Below, one piece after another: positions 7,539 through 14,726 of a stretch of DNA of 17,001 nucleotides. The position numbers and the translations under genes are program-made. The DNA is taken from positions 1 through 17,001 of the forward strand of contig DNTA01000279.1 in NCBI GenBank assembly GCA_003500135.1, given 5' to 3'. The notes under the pieces are model-generated. The model worked only from the letters and a program-made list of their open reading frames with translations. It did not search any database and had not been told where the DNA came from. Each line of letters begins with the position of its first letter. The stretch's first letter is position 1. The DNA is from Cytophagales bacterium (GTDB lineage Bacteria; Bacteroidota; Bacteroidia; Cytophagales; Cyclobacteriaceae).

Positions 7539-8264
7539 ATGAAAACCCTCATAGCCGGCGCTACCGGTGCCACAGGAAGCCTGCTTACCCGGTCATTACT
7601 GGAAGCCGGACAGGATGTAAAAGTAATGGTTCGGTCTACAGACAGGCTACCGGAAGCAATACGCAACCACAAAAACCTGGAAATTATTGAAGCTGCAATA
7701 CTGGATTTACCCAATGAACAACTGGCCGGACACCTGGCAGATTGCCAGGCCGTGGCATCCTGTCTGGGTCATAACCTCACGATGAAAGGTGTATTTGGTC
7801 CGCCAAGAAAGCTGGTGACGGATGCCGTGCGAAAACTTGCTGAAGCCATCGGACAAAATAAGGTAACAGCGCCCGTGAAATTGGTATTGATGAATACAGC
7901 CGGCAATCGCAACCGCGATCTGAATGAACCTTTATCCTTTGCAGATCAATTAATTATCGGACTCATACGTCTGCTTGTACCGCCGCAATCGGATAATGAG
8001 CAGGCTGCTGAAGTGTTGCGAAAGGATGTGGGCCGCAATAATCCAGCTGTTGAATGGGTCGTGATCCGGCCCGATAGCCTGATAGATGAAGAACACGTTA
8101 CAGAATACACCCTACATGCTTCACCAACCCAGAGCGCCATCACGAATCCCGGTAAGACCAGCCGTATCAACGTAGCGGACTGTATGGCCCGATTGATACT
8201 CGATAATGACCTTTGGGAAAAGTGGAAAGGGCAGATGCCGGTGGTGTATAATGTCTCAACCTGA
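7539..8264 (+). CDS. Atypical SDR, NAD(P)-binding Rossmann protein
   Basis: The 241-residue product begins MKTLIAGATGATG, giving the glycine-rich dinucleotide-binding motif GATGATG at residues 7-13 right after the first strand. Arg32 at the end of the second strand (VMVRS) suggests NADP(H). It lacks the YxxxK catalytic pair of classical short-chain dehydrogenases and resembles the NmrA/NAD(P)H-binding atypical group, whose members act as reductases, epimerases or redox sensors. The IRPDSLIDEE and SRINVADCMARLIL stretches are typical of this group's C-terminal half. It is transcribed alone, divergent from the ExbD-like gene across an 89-bp gap, and ends in a strong hairpin. The substrate cannot be predicted. 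Confidence 0.85.
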   Translation: MKTLIAGATGATGSLLTRSLLEAGQDVKVMVRSTDRLPEAIRNHKNLEIIEAAILDLPNEQLAGHLADCQAVASCLGHNLTMKGVFGPPRKLVTDAVRKLAEAIGQNKVTAPVKLVLMNTAGNRNRDLNEPLSFADQLIIGLIRLLVPPQSDNEQAAEVLRKDVGRNNPAVEWVVIRPDSLIDEEHVTEYTLHASPTQSAITNPGKTSRINVADCMARLILDNDLWEKWKGQMPVVYNVST

Positions 8265-8270
8265 AGGTTT

Positions 8271-8306
8271 AACCCAAAATTTTCAATTGGTTGAAAATTT
8301 TGGGTT
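8271..8306. terminator. 16-bp hairpin between convergent genes
   Basis: AACCCAAAATTTTCAA (8271-8286) and TTGAAAATTTTGGGTT (8291-8306) pair perfectly over 16 bp around the loop TTGG. On the plus strand it begins seven bases after the SDR stop and is followed by TTATTAATTA, a good terminator for that gene. On the minus strand it comes about 10 bp after the heme-type receptor stop, so it may serve both genes, although the minus-side tail has fewer T residues. Confidence 0.8.
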
Positions 8307-8316
8307 TATTAATTAC

Positions 8317-10722
8317 TTAAAAATGCCCTCTCAATGATATAATGTAATTCGTTCCCGGTCCGGAAATACCTGAACTGTATGGACGATATCGTTGATCGGT
8401 AATGTTTTCAATGCCGGCGCTGACCGAAAAATTGGCGTTGATTTGGTATATGGCCTTTATGTTTATGGTGTGCCACGATGGCGCATAATTATTACCGCTG
8501 GAATCCCGGGCATATACTTCATCTTTTCTTCGTTCCTCCACGGCCAGGTTCCCTGCCTTTTGTGTTCCCTGATAATTCGCATACAATTGCAGATCGAGTT
8601 TGTCCATCTGATAGGTCAACCTGGTAGCGCCAAAAAGAGGGGCGGCATGTCGTGATGGGCTGGCGCTTCCATCATCCAGTTCTTCTTCACCCTTTTGGAT
8701 ATTGAGGTCCGACGAAAGGTTAAGCTTATCATTGAACTTGACTTCCATGCCAAATTGCAGCCCGTAAACCGTGGCTTTCGCGGCATTTTGAAGCGCCTGA
8801 ACTCGGCTCAACACGCCTTCGTATAAGATGCTGTCTTCGCCATGAAACGTATAATCCCTCCTTACAAGGGCATTTCTCAGGATAGTGTAATAAGCCGTGA
8901 CGTCGAGCTTTAAGAAATCATCAAAAACCTTTGCCAGGCCAATATCAAAATTGTAGGCATATTCGGCTTTTAAATCCGGGTTGGGTATCGTAACTGCCCC
9001 GGGTTCCGAATCGAAGACTTTTCCGATATCATCTACATTGGGTGAACGGAATGCGGTACCGGCATAGAGTTTAATGACAAATCGGTCCGTTGGGCGAATG
9101 ACGCCACCCAGGCTACCGGTCAGGGCGCCATTATTGATATTGGCCTGCGTAAACGGGAAAGGGTAGAAGGTGGTATCAAAATCGGCATCCAGTATAAATC
9201 GGTTATAGCGTAACCCTCCCTGCAGGGTCAACTTTTGATTCACCTCGTATTCATCATTGACATACAGTGCGATTGATTGCCATATCGACTGAGGATACCT
9301 CGAAGGCCCCGGCAGTTGATTGCCGCTTTCTATGTTCTCAATTAAACCTGATGAATTGACATCATTGGCCACATATTCAAACCCGTAGAACAAAGTGTTT
9401 TTCATATCGGTTCTCACGACAAAATCGAGGTTCACCGAGTACGCTTCTACTTTTTCGGTGCGTACCTCGCGTTCCGGATCGTTGAAATTTCGGCTAATAC
9501 GACTTTCTTCAAATGACTGTTGCGCCAAACGAAGGGTCATTTCATCATACAGTCTGCCGTTACCGGTGTGCCTGGCGCTCAGGTTGTTCATCATCCACAT
9601 TTGCGGGCCATAAGACCATTCGCCATAGCGTGGCAATTCGTTACGGATGCGGTTATGACGGTCATACCGGCCGTATGGCGAAGTTTCGGAATAATGAAAC
9701 CCGTACTGTAGGTCCCAACGCTGGCTGGGCTGAAAGCGCACTTTTTGCATAAGGTTTAGCTGGGAATAAGCAGAAGGTATTTGCTTCAGGTTGTCATTTT
9801 GCTGTACAATTACATCCATGCTATCCTGCCATTGCACATAATAGGGTTTCACATAATCCAGCGGCCCGTTGCTACCCTGGCGCAGGTGGTCATAATCCCA
9901 GGCGCTCACACTACTGACTAATGCCCATTTTTTCCAACCGATATTCACATCAAAGTGGCCCGTTTTCTCTAAGTTGGCGGATGAGAAACGCACATTGGCA
10001 TTTCCCGTTACCCGGGCTTTCCCTGTAGTGGAAAGCTGAGGTTCCAGGGTCTGAAAGCTCATTACTCCACCAATAGCATCGCTGCCATAAATGACCGATC
10101 CCGGGCCGAATAATACCTCCACATTTTGTGTGGCAAATGGGTCGAGGTTAATTACATTTTGAATATTGCCCCCGCGAAATATAGCCGTATTCATTCGTAC
10201 GCCATCTACCGTGTAGAGCAAACGATTGGTGGCAAAACCCCGGATCATAGGGCTGCCGCCGCCCTGCTGGCTTTTTTGCACAAACACTTTACCGGAAATA
10301 CCCAAAAGGTCTGCCGCAGTTTGTGGGTTCTGGATAGCGATTTCTTCGGTAGATATTCCAATGATTTTTGATGGTACATCGCTGGTGGACTGCCGCCAAC
10401 GCGTAGCTGAAACGACTACTTCATCTAAGTTGAGGTTGGACGGCTCGAGCTCTACCCGGAATCCGGGTTGTGACATAGTTTCATAGCTGAAAATAGCCGG
10501 TTTATAACCCAGCTTTCTCACTTCAATGGCCTTTGCACCCTTGAAAATAGAAATATTGGCCTCGCCACGCGCATCGGTCGTAACGAATGATTGTTTGTTC
10601 TCGCTGTTCAACGTGGCGTATTCTATTGGAAGTAAAGTAGTATTATCCACTACTTTTATCGTTTGCGCATATCCGATAGAATACACCGCTGTAGAGAACA
10701 GCAGTATACATAATGATCTCAT
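8317..10722 (-). CDS. TonB-dependent receptor, heme/hemoglobin type
   Basis: This 801-residue outer-membrane receptor has a signal peptide (cut near YAQ/TI, residue 20) and a carboxypeptidase-regulatory-like beta domain (about 21-97). It then has a TonB box (LDEVVVSATR, 99-108), a plug (about 115-225) and a 22-strand barrel ending in Phe801. The plug stretch PMIRGFATNRLLYTVDGVRMN...FGPGSVIYGSDAIGGVM is characteristic of the hemoglobin/heme receptor group. The barrel carries FRSP (558-561) and NPDL (581-584), matching the FRAP/NPDL signature of heme receptors such as HmuR. The conserved histidine usually found between these motifs is absent here, so heme is a likely but unproven ligand. It lies 94 bp downstream of the 176-residue membrane protein gene. 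Two dyads occupy its upstream region. Confidence 0.85.
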   Translation of the reverse strand: MRSLCILLFSTAVYSIGYAQTIKVVDNTTLLPIEYATLNSENKQSFVTTDARGEANISIFKGAKAIEVRKLGYKPAIFSYETMSQPGFRVELEPSNLNLDEVVVSATRWRQSTSDVPSKIIGISTEEIAIQNPQTAADLLGISGKVFVQKSQQGGGSPMIRGFATNRLLYTVDGVRMNTAIFRGGNIQNVINLDPFATQNVEVLFGPGSVIYGSDAIGGVMSFQTLEPQLSTTGKARVTGNANVRFSSANLEKTGHFDVNIGWKKWALVSSVSAWDYDHLRQGSNGPLDYVKPYYVQWQDSMDVIVQQNDNLKQIPSAYSQLNLMQKVRFQPSQRWDLQYGFHYSETSPYGRYDRHNRIRNELPRYGEWSYGPQMWMMNNLSARHTGNGRLYDEMTLRLAQQSFEESRISRNFNDPEREVRTEKVEAYSVNLDFVVRTDMKNTLFYGFEYVANDVNSSGLIENIESGNQLPGPSRYPQSIWQSIALYVNDEYEVNQKLTLQGGLRYNRFILDADFDTTFYPFPFTQANINNGALTGSLGGVIRPTDRFVIKLYAGTAFRSPNVDDIGKVFDSEPGAVTIPNPDLKAEYAYNFDIGLAKVFDDFLKLDVTAYYTILRNALVRRDYTFHGEDSILYEGVLSRVQALQNAAKATVYGLQFGMEVKFNDKLNLSSDLNIQKGEEELDDGSASPSRHAAPLFGATRLTYQMDKLDLQLYANYQGTQKAGNLAVEERRKDEVYARDSSGNNYAPSWHTINIKAIYQINANFSVSAGIENITDQRYRPYSSGISGPGTNYIISLRGHF

Positions 10723-10744
10723 ATCTGTTCACGAATTAATTCTG

Positions 10745-10791
10745 AGCATACGCATCGGGTATGCTAAAAAGTATGTACCGGGAATACCGGT
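10745..10791 (-). promoter_or_regulatory. Two dyads upstream of the heme-type receptor
   Basis: AGCATAC (10745-10751) and GTATGCT (10759-10765) form a 7-bp inverted repeat with a seven-base spacer. ACCGG (10777-10781) and CCGGT (10787-10791) form a second, shorter one. Both sit 23-70 bp upstream of the receptor ATG, where operators are expected. They differ from the TTAGA dyads at the other receptor genes. A poor -7-like TACTTTTT lies between the two dyads on the minus strand. No regulator is identified. Confidence 0.4.
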
Positions 10792-10816
10792 TAAAAAAAT
10801 ATAAAAACAGGTGAGA

Positions 10817-11347
10817 TCAGCGTTTCGGTGGTGGAATTGCAGGTGCAATAAACCGGTTTAAATATGTCTCGGTATATGGAGTATGTGAAATTGTTTTTTG
10901 TGTAAAACTTATTTCGAACAGATCACCGGATTGAGAAATGAATTGTGACTTCAGCAGTTTGACCAGCTGCTCTTTTTGTGATTTTTGCAGGGGTTGGTTT
11001 TCTTTTTCCATTGCCAGCATTCGTTCGAGGTCTTTATTCAATTCGGTTTCTTCCTCGTCTTTCCAACACCAGAAGTAAACTGAATCTGCTCTTTCCATTT
11101 TTCGTACTACATCGAACATCTCGCCCCGATACTCGAATTCACCTTCATGTTCCCAGTCTAACTCTTTGTCGGCCTGGGATTTGGTGAAAGCAAGCAATTC
11201 AAGTTCTGATGGATCAAGGCCGGCGATAATCCTTTCTTTAATTTCATGGCGCAGGCTATATATCTGGATTTGGGTCCATAGGGTTACCATCCACACCGGC
11301 GAGGTGAGCAAGAGCAATAGCAATATGGCCCCGATTTTCCTTTTCAC
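10817..11347 (-). CDS. Small single-helix membrane protein between two TonB receptors
   Basis: The 176-residue product has one N-terminal hydrophobic segment (about 5-25), either an uncleaved anchor or a signal peptide. A hydrophilic domain follows with FTKSQAD, EFEYRGEMFDVV (70-81) and VYFWCWKDEEETELN (90-104), then a charged, probably coiled region (about 98-135). I recall proteins with the same FTK / EFxYxGEMxD / ExxLN pattern next to TonB receptors in other Bacteroidota, but no function is known to me. The start is GTG at 11345-11347, the only usable start after the in-frame stop at 11378-11380. Its -7 box TAATTTTG (11373-11380) leaves a leader of about 20 bases. A role in receptor assembly or metal handling is inference. 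Confidence 0.7.
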   Translation of the reverse strand: MKRKIGAILLLLLLTSPVWMVTLWTQIQIYSLRHEIKERIIAGLDPSELELLAFTKSQADKELDWEHEGEFEYRGEMFDVVRKMERADSVYFWCWKDEEETELNKDLERMLAMEKENQPLQKSQKEQLVKLLKSQFISQSGDLFEISFTQKTISHTPYTETYLNRFIAPAIPPPKR

Positions 11348-11348
11348 G

Positions 11349-11394
11349 ATCTTAAGTCTGCTTAATATTTGGCAAAATTAAGGATTCTTAAGAT
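11349..11394 (-). promoter_or_regulatory. 46-bp nested dyad over a promoter, four CTTAA half-sites
   Basis: Two inverted repeats share one centre: ATCTTAAG/CTTAAGAT (11349-11356 and 11387-11394) and CTTAAT/ATTAAG (11361-11366 and 11377-11382). The outer and inner half-sites are each 10 bp apart, one helical turn. The minus-strand -7 box TAATTTTG (11373-11380) lies within the dyad, and no clear -33 box was found. This layout fits a repressor or activator binding as a dimer of dimers and controlling the 176-residue protein gene. Confidence 0.55.
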
Positions 11395-11446
11395 TACTTT
11401 TGCTACCGCTCGTAAAAAGTAATGATTATCGGGCCGGAATCTGTTA

Positions 11447-13753
11447 TTAAAGTGATTTAATTCTCAAACCGATAAAATATGTTCTGGGTGCAGCGGGGCC
11501 ATATACAAAGTTACTATCCCGGTTTTTGCCACTATCAAAATCATTTTGGTAGGCATTAGTGATGTTCTTAATTCCACCGAATAGTTCCAGCCCTGTGTCT
11601 ATTCCCGGTAATTCAAAGGTATAGCTGCTTCTAAATCCAAGTTCGGTAAATGGGTCAGATGTTTTGTAAGCATCTTCTGTTTGTTCCGGGGCGCCCGCAA
11701 AATGAGTGAGCAACATAGGCCCGGTGTACACTAAATTAATGGCCGTATTGAATTTGCGATCAGGCAAGAAGCTTAAGGTGGCATAGCCATAATGATCTGG
11801 TGTCCGCAAGAATTCTTTGCGGGCTTCCAGGCCGTCTATGTTCACGACCGGGTCTTCATATAAACTGGATTGGATGGTATACCCACCTTCAAGTTTAAAG
11901 TACTGGTTGTAATTTGCCCTTAATTCCAGCGTGGCTCCCTGCACGGTGGCACCTCCGGGATTGTTTTGCTTCATAAACACTTCTCCGAAATTATCTTCAC
12001 CTACTGACTCGAGGTAAAATGCATTGCGAAGAAACGTGTGGAATCCTTCCAGTGTAAAACCCGCGACGAACTTTTCCACTGCCCGGTCATAGTTTATAGA
12101 AGCGCTTAAGCTTTGCGACCTTTCTTCCACCAGGTCAGGATCGAGGAACACACGGGAAACGCCACCTCCGGCAAATGCAATATGTAAATCGGTGTCGAAT
12201 GCCTGTGGCGCCCTGAATCCGGTACTATAAGTAAAACGGAATTGGGTATTGGGCCTCGGTCTGTACATGAAGGAAACCCTTGGGCTCAATATAATATTGT
12301 CTACTAAATTGTGTTGATCCATTCTCAGGCCTGAGAGCAACGATAACTGATTACTGATTTCCCAATCACTTTGAAGAAACAGGCCCAGGTTTTTAGTTTC
12401 CTGATCAATTAGATAGTTGTAAGCTTCGATCACATCATTTACCCGGTCATCGATGTACTCTCCACCAAAGGTTATTACATTATCTGTACCGAAAAAGTTG
12501 GTAAAACAATGATTGATTTGCAACCCACCCTGCAAGGTGATTACCTCCGAAGTGCCATATGGCGGATCTGCCAGGTAATTGACGAGATCAACGGAATCAT
12601 CAGGTAAAATACCGGTAAAGTGATCCCGACCGGTATGCTGACCGGCAAGATAAGCTATGAAGGAGCTGTTATCATCATTAAAATTGATCTGATAATCGAC
12701 ATTGGCCATTAACACCCTATGTGTTCTTTCCTCCGATTGTTGAGCGAGGTGTGCCGGTCCTTCAGTCATTTCGCCACCATAGCGATATTCATTCAGACTG
12801 CTGATACTGGCTTCCAGTTTTTGGTGATCGGTGGGTTGAAAAAAGAAATTGGCGCCAAAGGAATTGTTTTCCAGGCTGGGCAATTCAGAAAAATTGTCAT
12901 TGTTGTGGTCGTACCATTCACGGCTTCTTTTGTTGACAAAAAAAGTGGCGCCGGCCGTACCGGACGTGTTGATGGCAGTGGCATTGCCCAGGATTTGATG
13001 ATCTGCCGCTCCGGAAATGTTTTGATAAGTATATCCAATATCATAGCTATTGCTTTGAGGCAGGCGGGTAATGATGTTAACAGTGCCGCCAATAGCTCCA
13101 GAACCGTATAGTGCCGAGCCCCCGCCTCGTACCACTTCGATTCGTTCGATCATATTGGCCGGTATTTGTTCCATGCCATACAAACCGGTGAGAGGACTGA
13201 AAATCGGTCGTCCGTTGATCAGTATCTGTGAATAGCCTCCTTGCAGTCCATTCATGCGCAATTGGGTATAATTACAGGTCTGGCAGTCTGTTTCTACTCT
13301 CAATCCAGGTTGAAAACGCAGTCCTTCGGAAAGATTGCAGGCCTGTACGTTTCGGAGTGTTTCCTTGTCAATCAGGTTGACCATCACCGGCGACCGGGTT
13401 ATCTTTTTAGATGTCCGCGTACCTGTGATGACCACCTGCTCCAGGTCAAGCCAGTCCTCCTGCAATGTAAAGTTGAGTGTTTCCATGGGCTCGTCAACAT
13501 TCAAACTTTCTTCAATACTGATATAGCCAATGAGCTGGATGTGGAGTTGGTAACTACCGTAAGGAATATTTTCAAGGGTATAACTACCGTCTTCATCGGT
13601 ATAAGCGCCAAATGATTGACCGTTGCCATGAAGCTGAACAGCAACCATTTCAATGGGGTTTCCCGAGCCTTTAATTACCCCTTGAACAGTTGCTTTTTGA
13701 GCAATTAAAGAACTGTAAGAAAAAATTAGGACTGTAAAAAGCAGGTTTCTCAT
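11447..13753 (-). CDS. TonB-dependent receptor with CxxC in the plug
   Basis: The 768-residue receptor has a signal peptide (cut near IAQ, residue 19), a carboxypeptidase-regulatory-like domain (about 21-97), a TonB box (LEQVVITGTR, 104-113), a plug (about 118-232) and a barrel to residue 768. The plug holds three cysteines, Cys139, Cys157 and Cys160, the last two in TDCQTCNYTQLRMNGL. The strand QILINGRPIF and the ERIEVVRGGGSALYGSGAIGG signature complete the plug. Cysteines are rare in such receptors; this CxxC subgroup could be linked to metal or metal-chelate uptake, but I cannot name the ligand. The barrel has FRAP (in TGFRAPQAFD). It is the first gene of a possible minus-strand unit, with a well-formed promoter carrying a DtxR-like dyad. 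Confidence 0.85.
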   Translation of the reverse strand: MRNLLFTVLIFSYSSLIAQKATVQGVIKGSGNPIEMVAVQLHGNGQSFGAYTDEDGSYTLENIPYGSYQLHIQLIGYISIEESLNVDEPMETLNFTLQEDWLDLEQVVITGTRTSKKITRSPVMVNLIDKETLRNVQACNLSEGLRFQPGLRVETDCQTCNYTQLRMNGLQGGYSQILINGRPIFSPLTGLYGMEQIPANMIERIEVVRGGGSALYGSGAIGGTVNIITRLPQSNSYDIGYTYQNISGAADHQILGNATAINTSGTAGATFFVNKRSREWYDHNNDNFSELPSLENNSFGANFFFQPTDHQKLEASISSLNEYRYGGEMTEGPAHLAQQSEERTHRVLMANVDYQINFNDDNSSFIAYLAGQHTGRDHFTGILPDDSVDLVNYLADPPYGTSEVITLQGGLQINHCFTNFFGTDNVITFGGEYIDDRVNDVIEAYNYLIDQETKNLGLFLQSDWEISNQLSLLSGLRMDQHNLVDNIILSPRVSFMYRPRPNTQFRFTYSTGFRAPQAFDTDLHIAFAGGGVSRVFLDPDLVEERSQSLSASINYDRAVEKFVAGFTLEGFHTFLRNAFYLESVGEDNFGEVFMKQNNPGGATVQGATLELRANYNQYFKLEGGYTIQSSLYEDPVVNIDGLEARKEFLRTPDHYGYATLSFLPDRKFNTAINLVYTGPMLLTHFAGAPEQTEDAYKTSDPFTELGFRSSYTFELPGIDTGLELFGGIKNITNAYQNDFDSGKNRDSNFVYGPAAPRTYFIGLRIKSL

Positions 13754-13779
13754 GAATCATAAATTAAGTTTAGGTAGTG

Positions 13780-13809
13780 CAAATATATAAATTTAGATTA
13801 GTCTAACAA
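13780..13809 (-). promoter_or_regulatory. Promoter of the CxxC receptor with DtxR-like dyad in the spacer
   Basis: Read on the minus strand, TTG (13807-13809), a 19-bp spacer and TATATTTG (13780-13787) match the Bacteroidota promoter pattern TTG-N19/20-TAnnTTTG exactly. The spacer contains TTAGA-N4-TCTAA (13793-13806). The two arms and four-base spacer have the same layout as DtxR-family operators (TTAGG-N4-CCTAA), differing by one base per half-site. A repressor bound here would block sigma-factor contact. Confidence 0.65.
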
Positions 13810-13951
13810 TTTGGTTTCGCCAATGTTTTTACTTCATGGATTTCTCTGTGGGTATAAAACGCACAATTCCCTTCAGCGGTATTTTTCAGTGAGGTATGGT
13901 TTACTGTTGCGTTATTAAACCCCACAGGTTCCAGGCATTTCAGGCCGGCTA

Positions 13952-13968
13952 TTTAGAATAGTTATAAA
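13952..13968 (+). promoter_or_regulatory. Imperfect TTTAGA-N5-TATAAA dyad upstream of the regulator promoter
   Basis: TTTAGA (13952-13957), five bases, then TATAAA (13963-13968). It lies four bases before the -33 element of the response regulator promoter. It is the same degenerate form, in reverse orientation, as the dyad at 14727-14743. Alone it would be unremarkable in AT-rich DNA; its significance rests on the other copies nearby. Confidence 0.35.
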
Positions 13969-13972
13969 TTGC

Positions 13973-14021
13973 TTGTTAGTTTCATGATTGTGCCATAGTT
14001 TTGTTTAGAATTAATCTAAAC
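13973..14021 (+). promoter_or_regulatory. Response regulator promoter with downstream TTTAGA dyad
   Basis: TTG (13973-13975), a 20-bp spacer and TAGTTTTG (13996-14003) match the Bacteroidota promoter pattern. Directly after the -7 box, GTTTAGA (14003-14009) and TCTAAAC (14015-14021) form a 7-bp inverted repeat with a five-base spacer, placed over the expected transcription start. The TTG start codon follows 12 bases later, so the leader is only about 20-25 bases. Confidence 0.65.
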
Positions 14022-14032
14022 AAAAGAAAACG

Positions 14033-14647
14033 TTGGAGGTATTACTCGTAGATGCACAATATTTAACAAGGCTTGCCATTAAAGGTATTGTGCAGGAGCG
14101 GCCTGGATATCAAGTGATCGAAAAAGAAACTCCTCGTGAAGTGGATCAATATTTATCAGATCAAAACCCTGATTTGATAATTGCTGACATTGATGCATTT
14201 CAACAAAAAGAAATATCATCTTTAATTGATCGTGCTAAAAACAAAATACTCCTTATCAGCAACAATAAAAATCCTGTCAAGATAAAAAAATGGTTGGATA
14301 CAGGAGTAAAATGCATGTTGACTAAGGAATGTTCAAGAGAGGAAATTATGTTGGCTATGGACTCGGTGGTTAAAGGCAGGAAATTTTACTGCAACAATGT
14401 TTTGGATATAATTACCCGACAAACTCCAAATGTAAATAACGAGCAATTGCGGTTAAAACTCACCAGGCGTGAATACGAAATATTAAAATTGATTGCCAGA
14501 GGATATACTTCCACTCAAATTGCAGAAAAGCTCGTTTTGAGCGTTCACACCATCAACTCGCATCGAAAAAACATTCTCAAAAAGCTGAACCTGAAATCCC
14601 CGACTCAGCTCGTTGCCTACGTGCATAGTATAGGCTTGATCAGATAG
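14033..14647 (+). CDS. NarL/LuxR-family response regulator
   Basis: The 204-residue product has an N-terminal receiver-like domain (about 1-115) and a C-terminal LuxR-type helix-turn-helix (about 142-204; LTRREYEILKLIARGYTSTQIAEKL, VHTINSHRKNILKKL). Asp52 (IIADID) is in the phospho-acceptor position, Ser76 and Lys98 (LTKE) fit the switch residues, but the usual acidic pair near the start is only Asp7-Ala8. Phosphorylation may therefore be weak or absent. Translation must start at TTG 14033, since an in-frame TAA lies at 14012 and no in-frame ATG is near. No histidine kinase gene is in the window. It is monocistronic, with its own promoter and terminator, and lies between two divergent TonB receptor genes, which makes those receptors likely targets. 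It could also bind the TTTAGA dyads itself. Confidence 0.9.
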   Translation: MEVLLVDAQYLTRLAIKGIVQERPGYQVIEKETPREVDQYLSDQNPDLIIADIDAFQQKEISSLIDRAKNKILLISNNKNPVKIKKWLDTGVKCMLTKECSREEIMLAMDSVVKGRKFYCNNVLDIITRQTPNVNNEQLRLKLTRREYEILKLIARGYTSTQIAEKLVLSVHTINSHRKNILKKLNLKSPTQLVAYVHSIGLIR

Positions 14648-14673
14648 TATTCACTATTAGTAGTGAATATTTT
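14648..14673 (+). terminator. Intrinsic terminator after the response regulator
   Basis: TATTCACTA (14648-14656) and TAGTGAATA (14661-14669) pair over 9 bp around the loop TTAG, followed by TTTT (14670-14673). It starts directly after the TAG stop at 14645-14647. It separates the regulator transcript from that of the receptor gene downstream. Confidence 0.75.
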
Positions 14674-14688
14674 CCCTAACTCTAGCGA

Positions 14689-14719
14689 TTGACCCCAATC
14701 GCCTTACAAGCTATTTTTG
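14689..14719 (+). promoter_or_regulatory. Promoter of the third TonB receptor
   Basis: TTG (14689-14691), a 20-bp spacer and TATTTTTG (14712-14719) match the Bacteroidota promoter pattern. Together with the terminator just upstream it indicates that the receptor is transcribed on its own. The expected start is near 14724-14726, giving a leader of about 27 bases. Confidence 0.65.
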
Positions 14720-14726
14720 CGTTCTA

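Noticed and set aside
9395..10486. Several plus-strand open frames of 60-90 codons inside the heme-type receptor gene
   Set aside because: They lie antisense to a well-supported TonB receptor, have no start context or recognisable domains, and their composition follows the opposite-strand codons.
12719..13615. Plus-strand frames of 99-130 codons within the CxxC receptor gene
   Set aside because: Antisense shadows of conserved plug and barrel sequence; no supporting promoter or domain.
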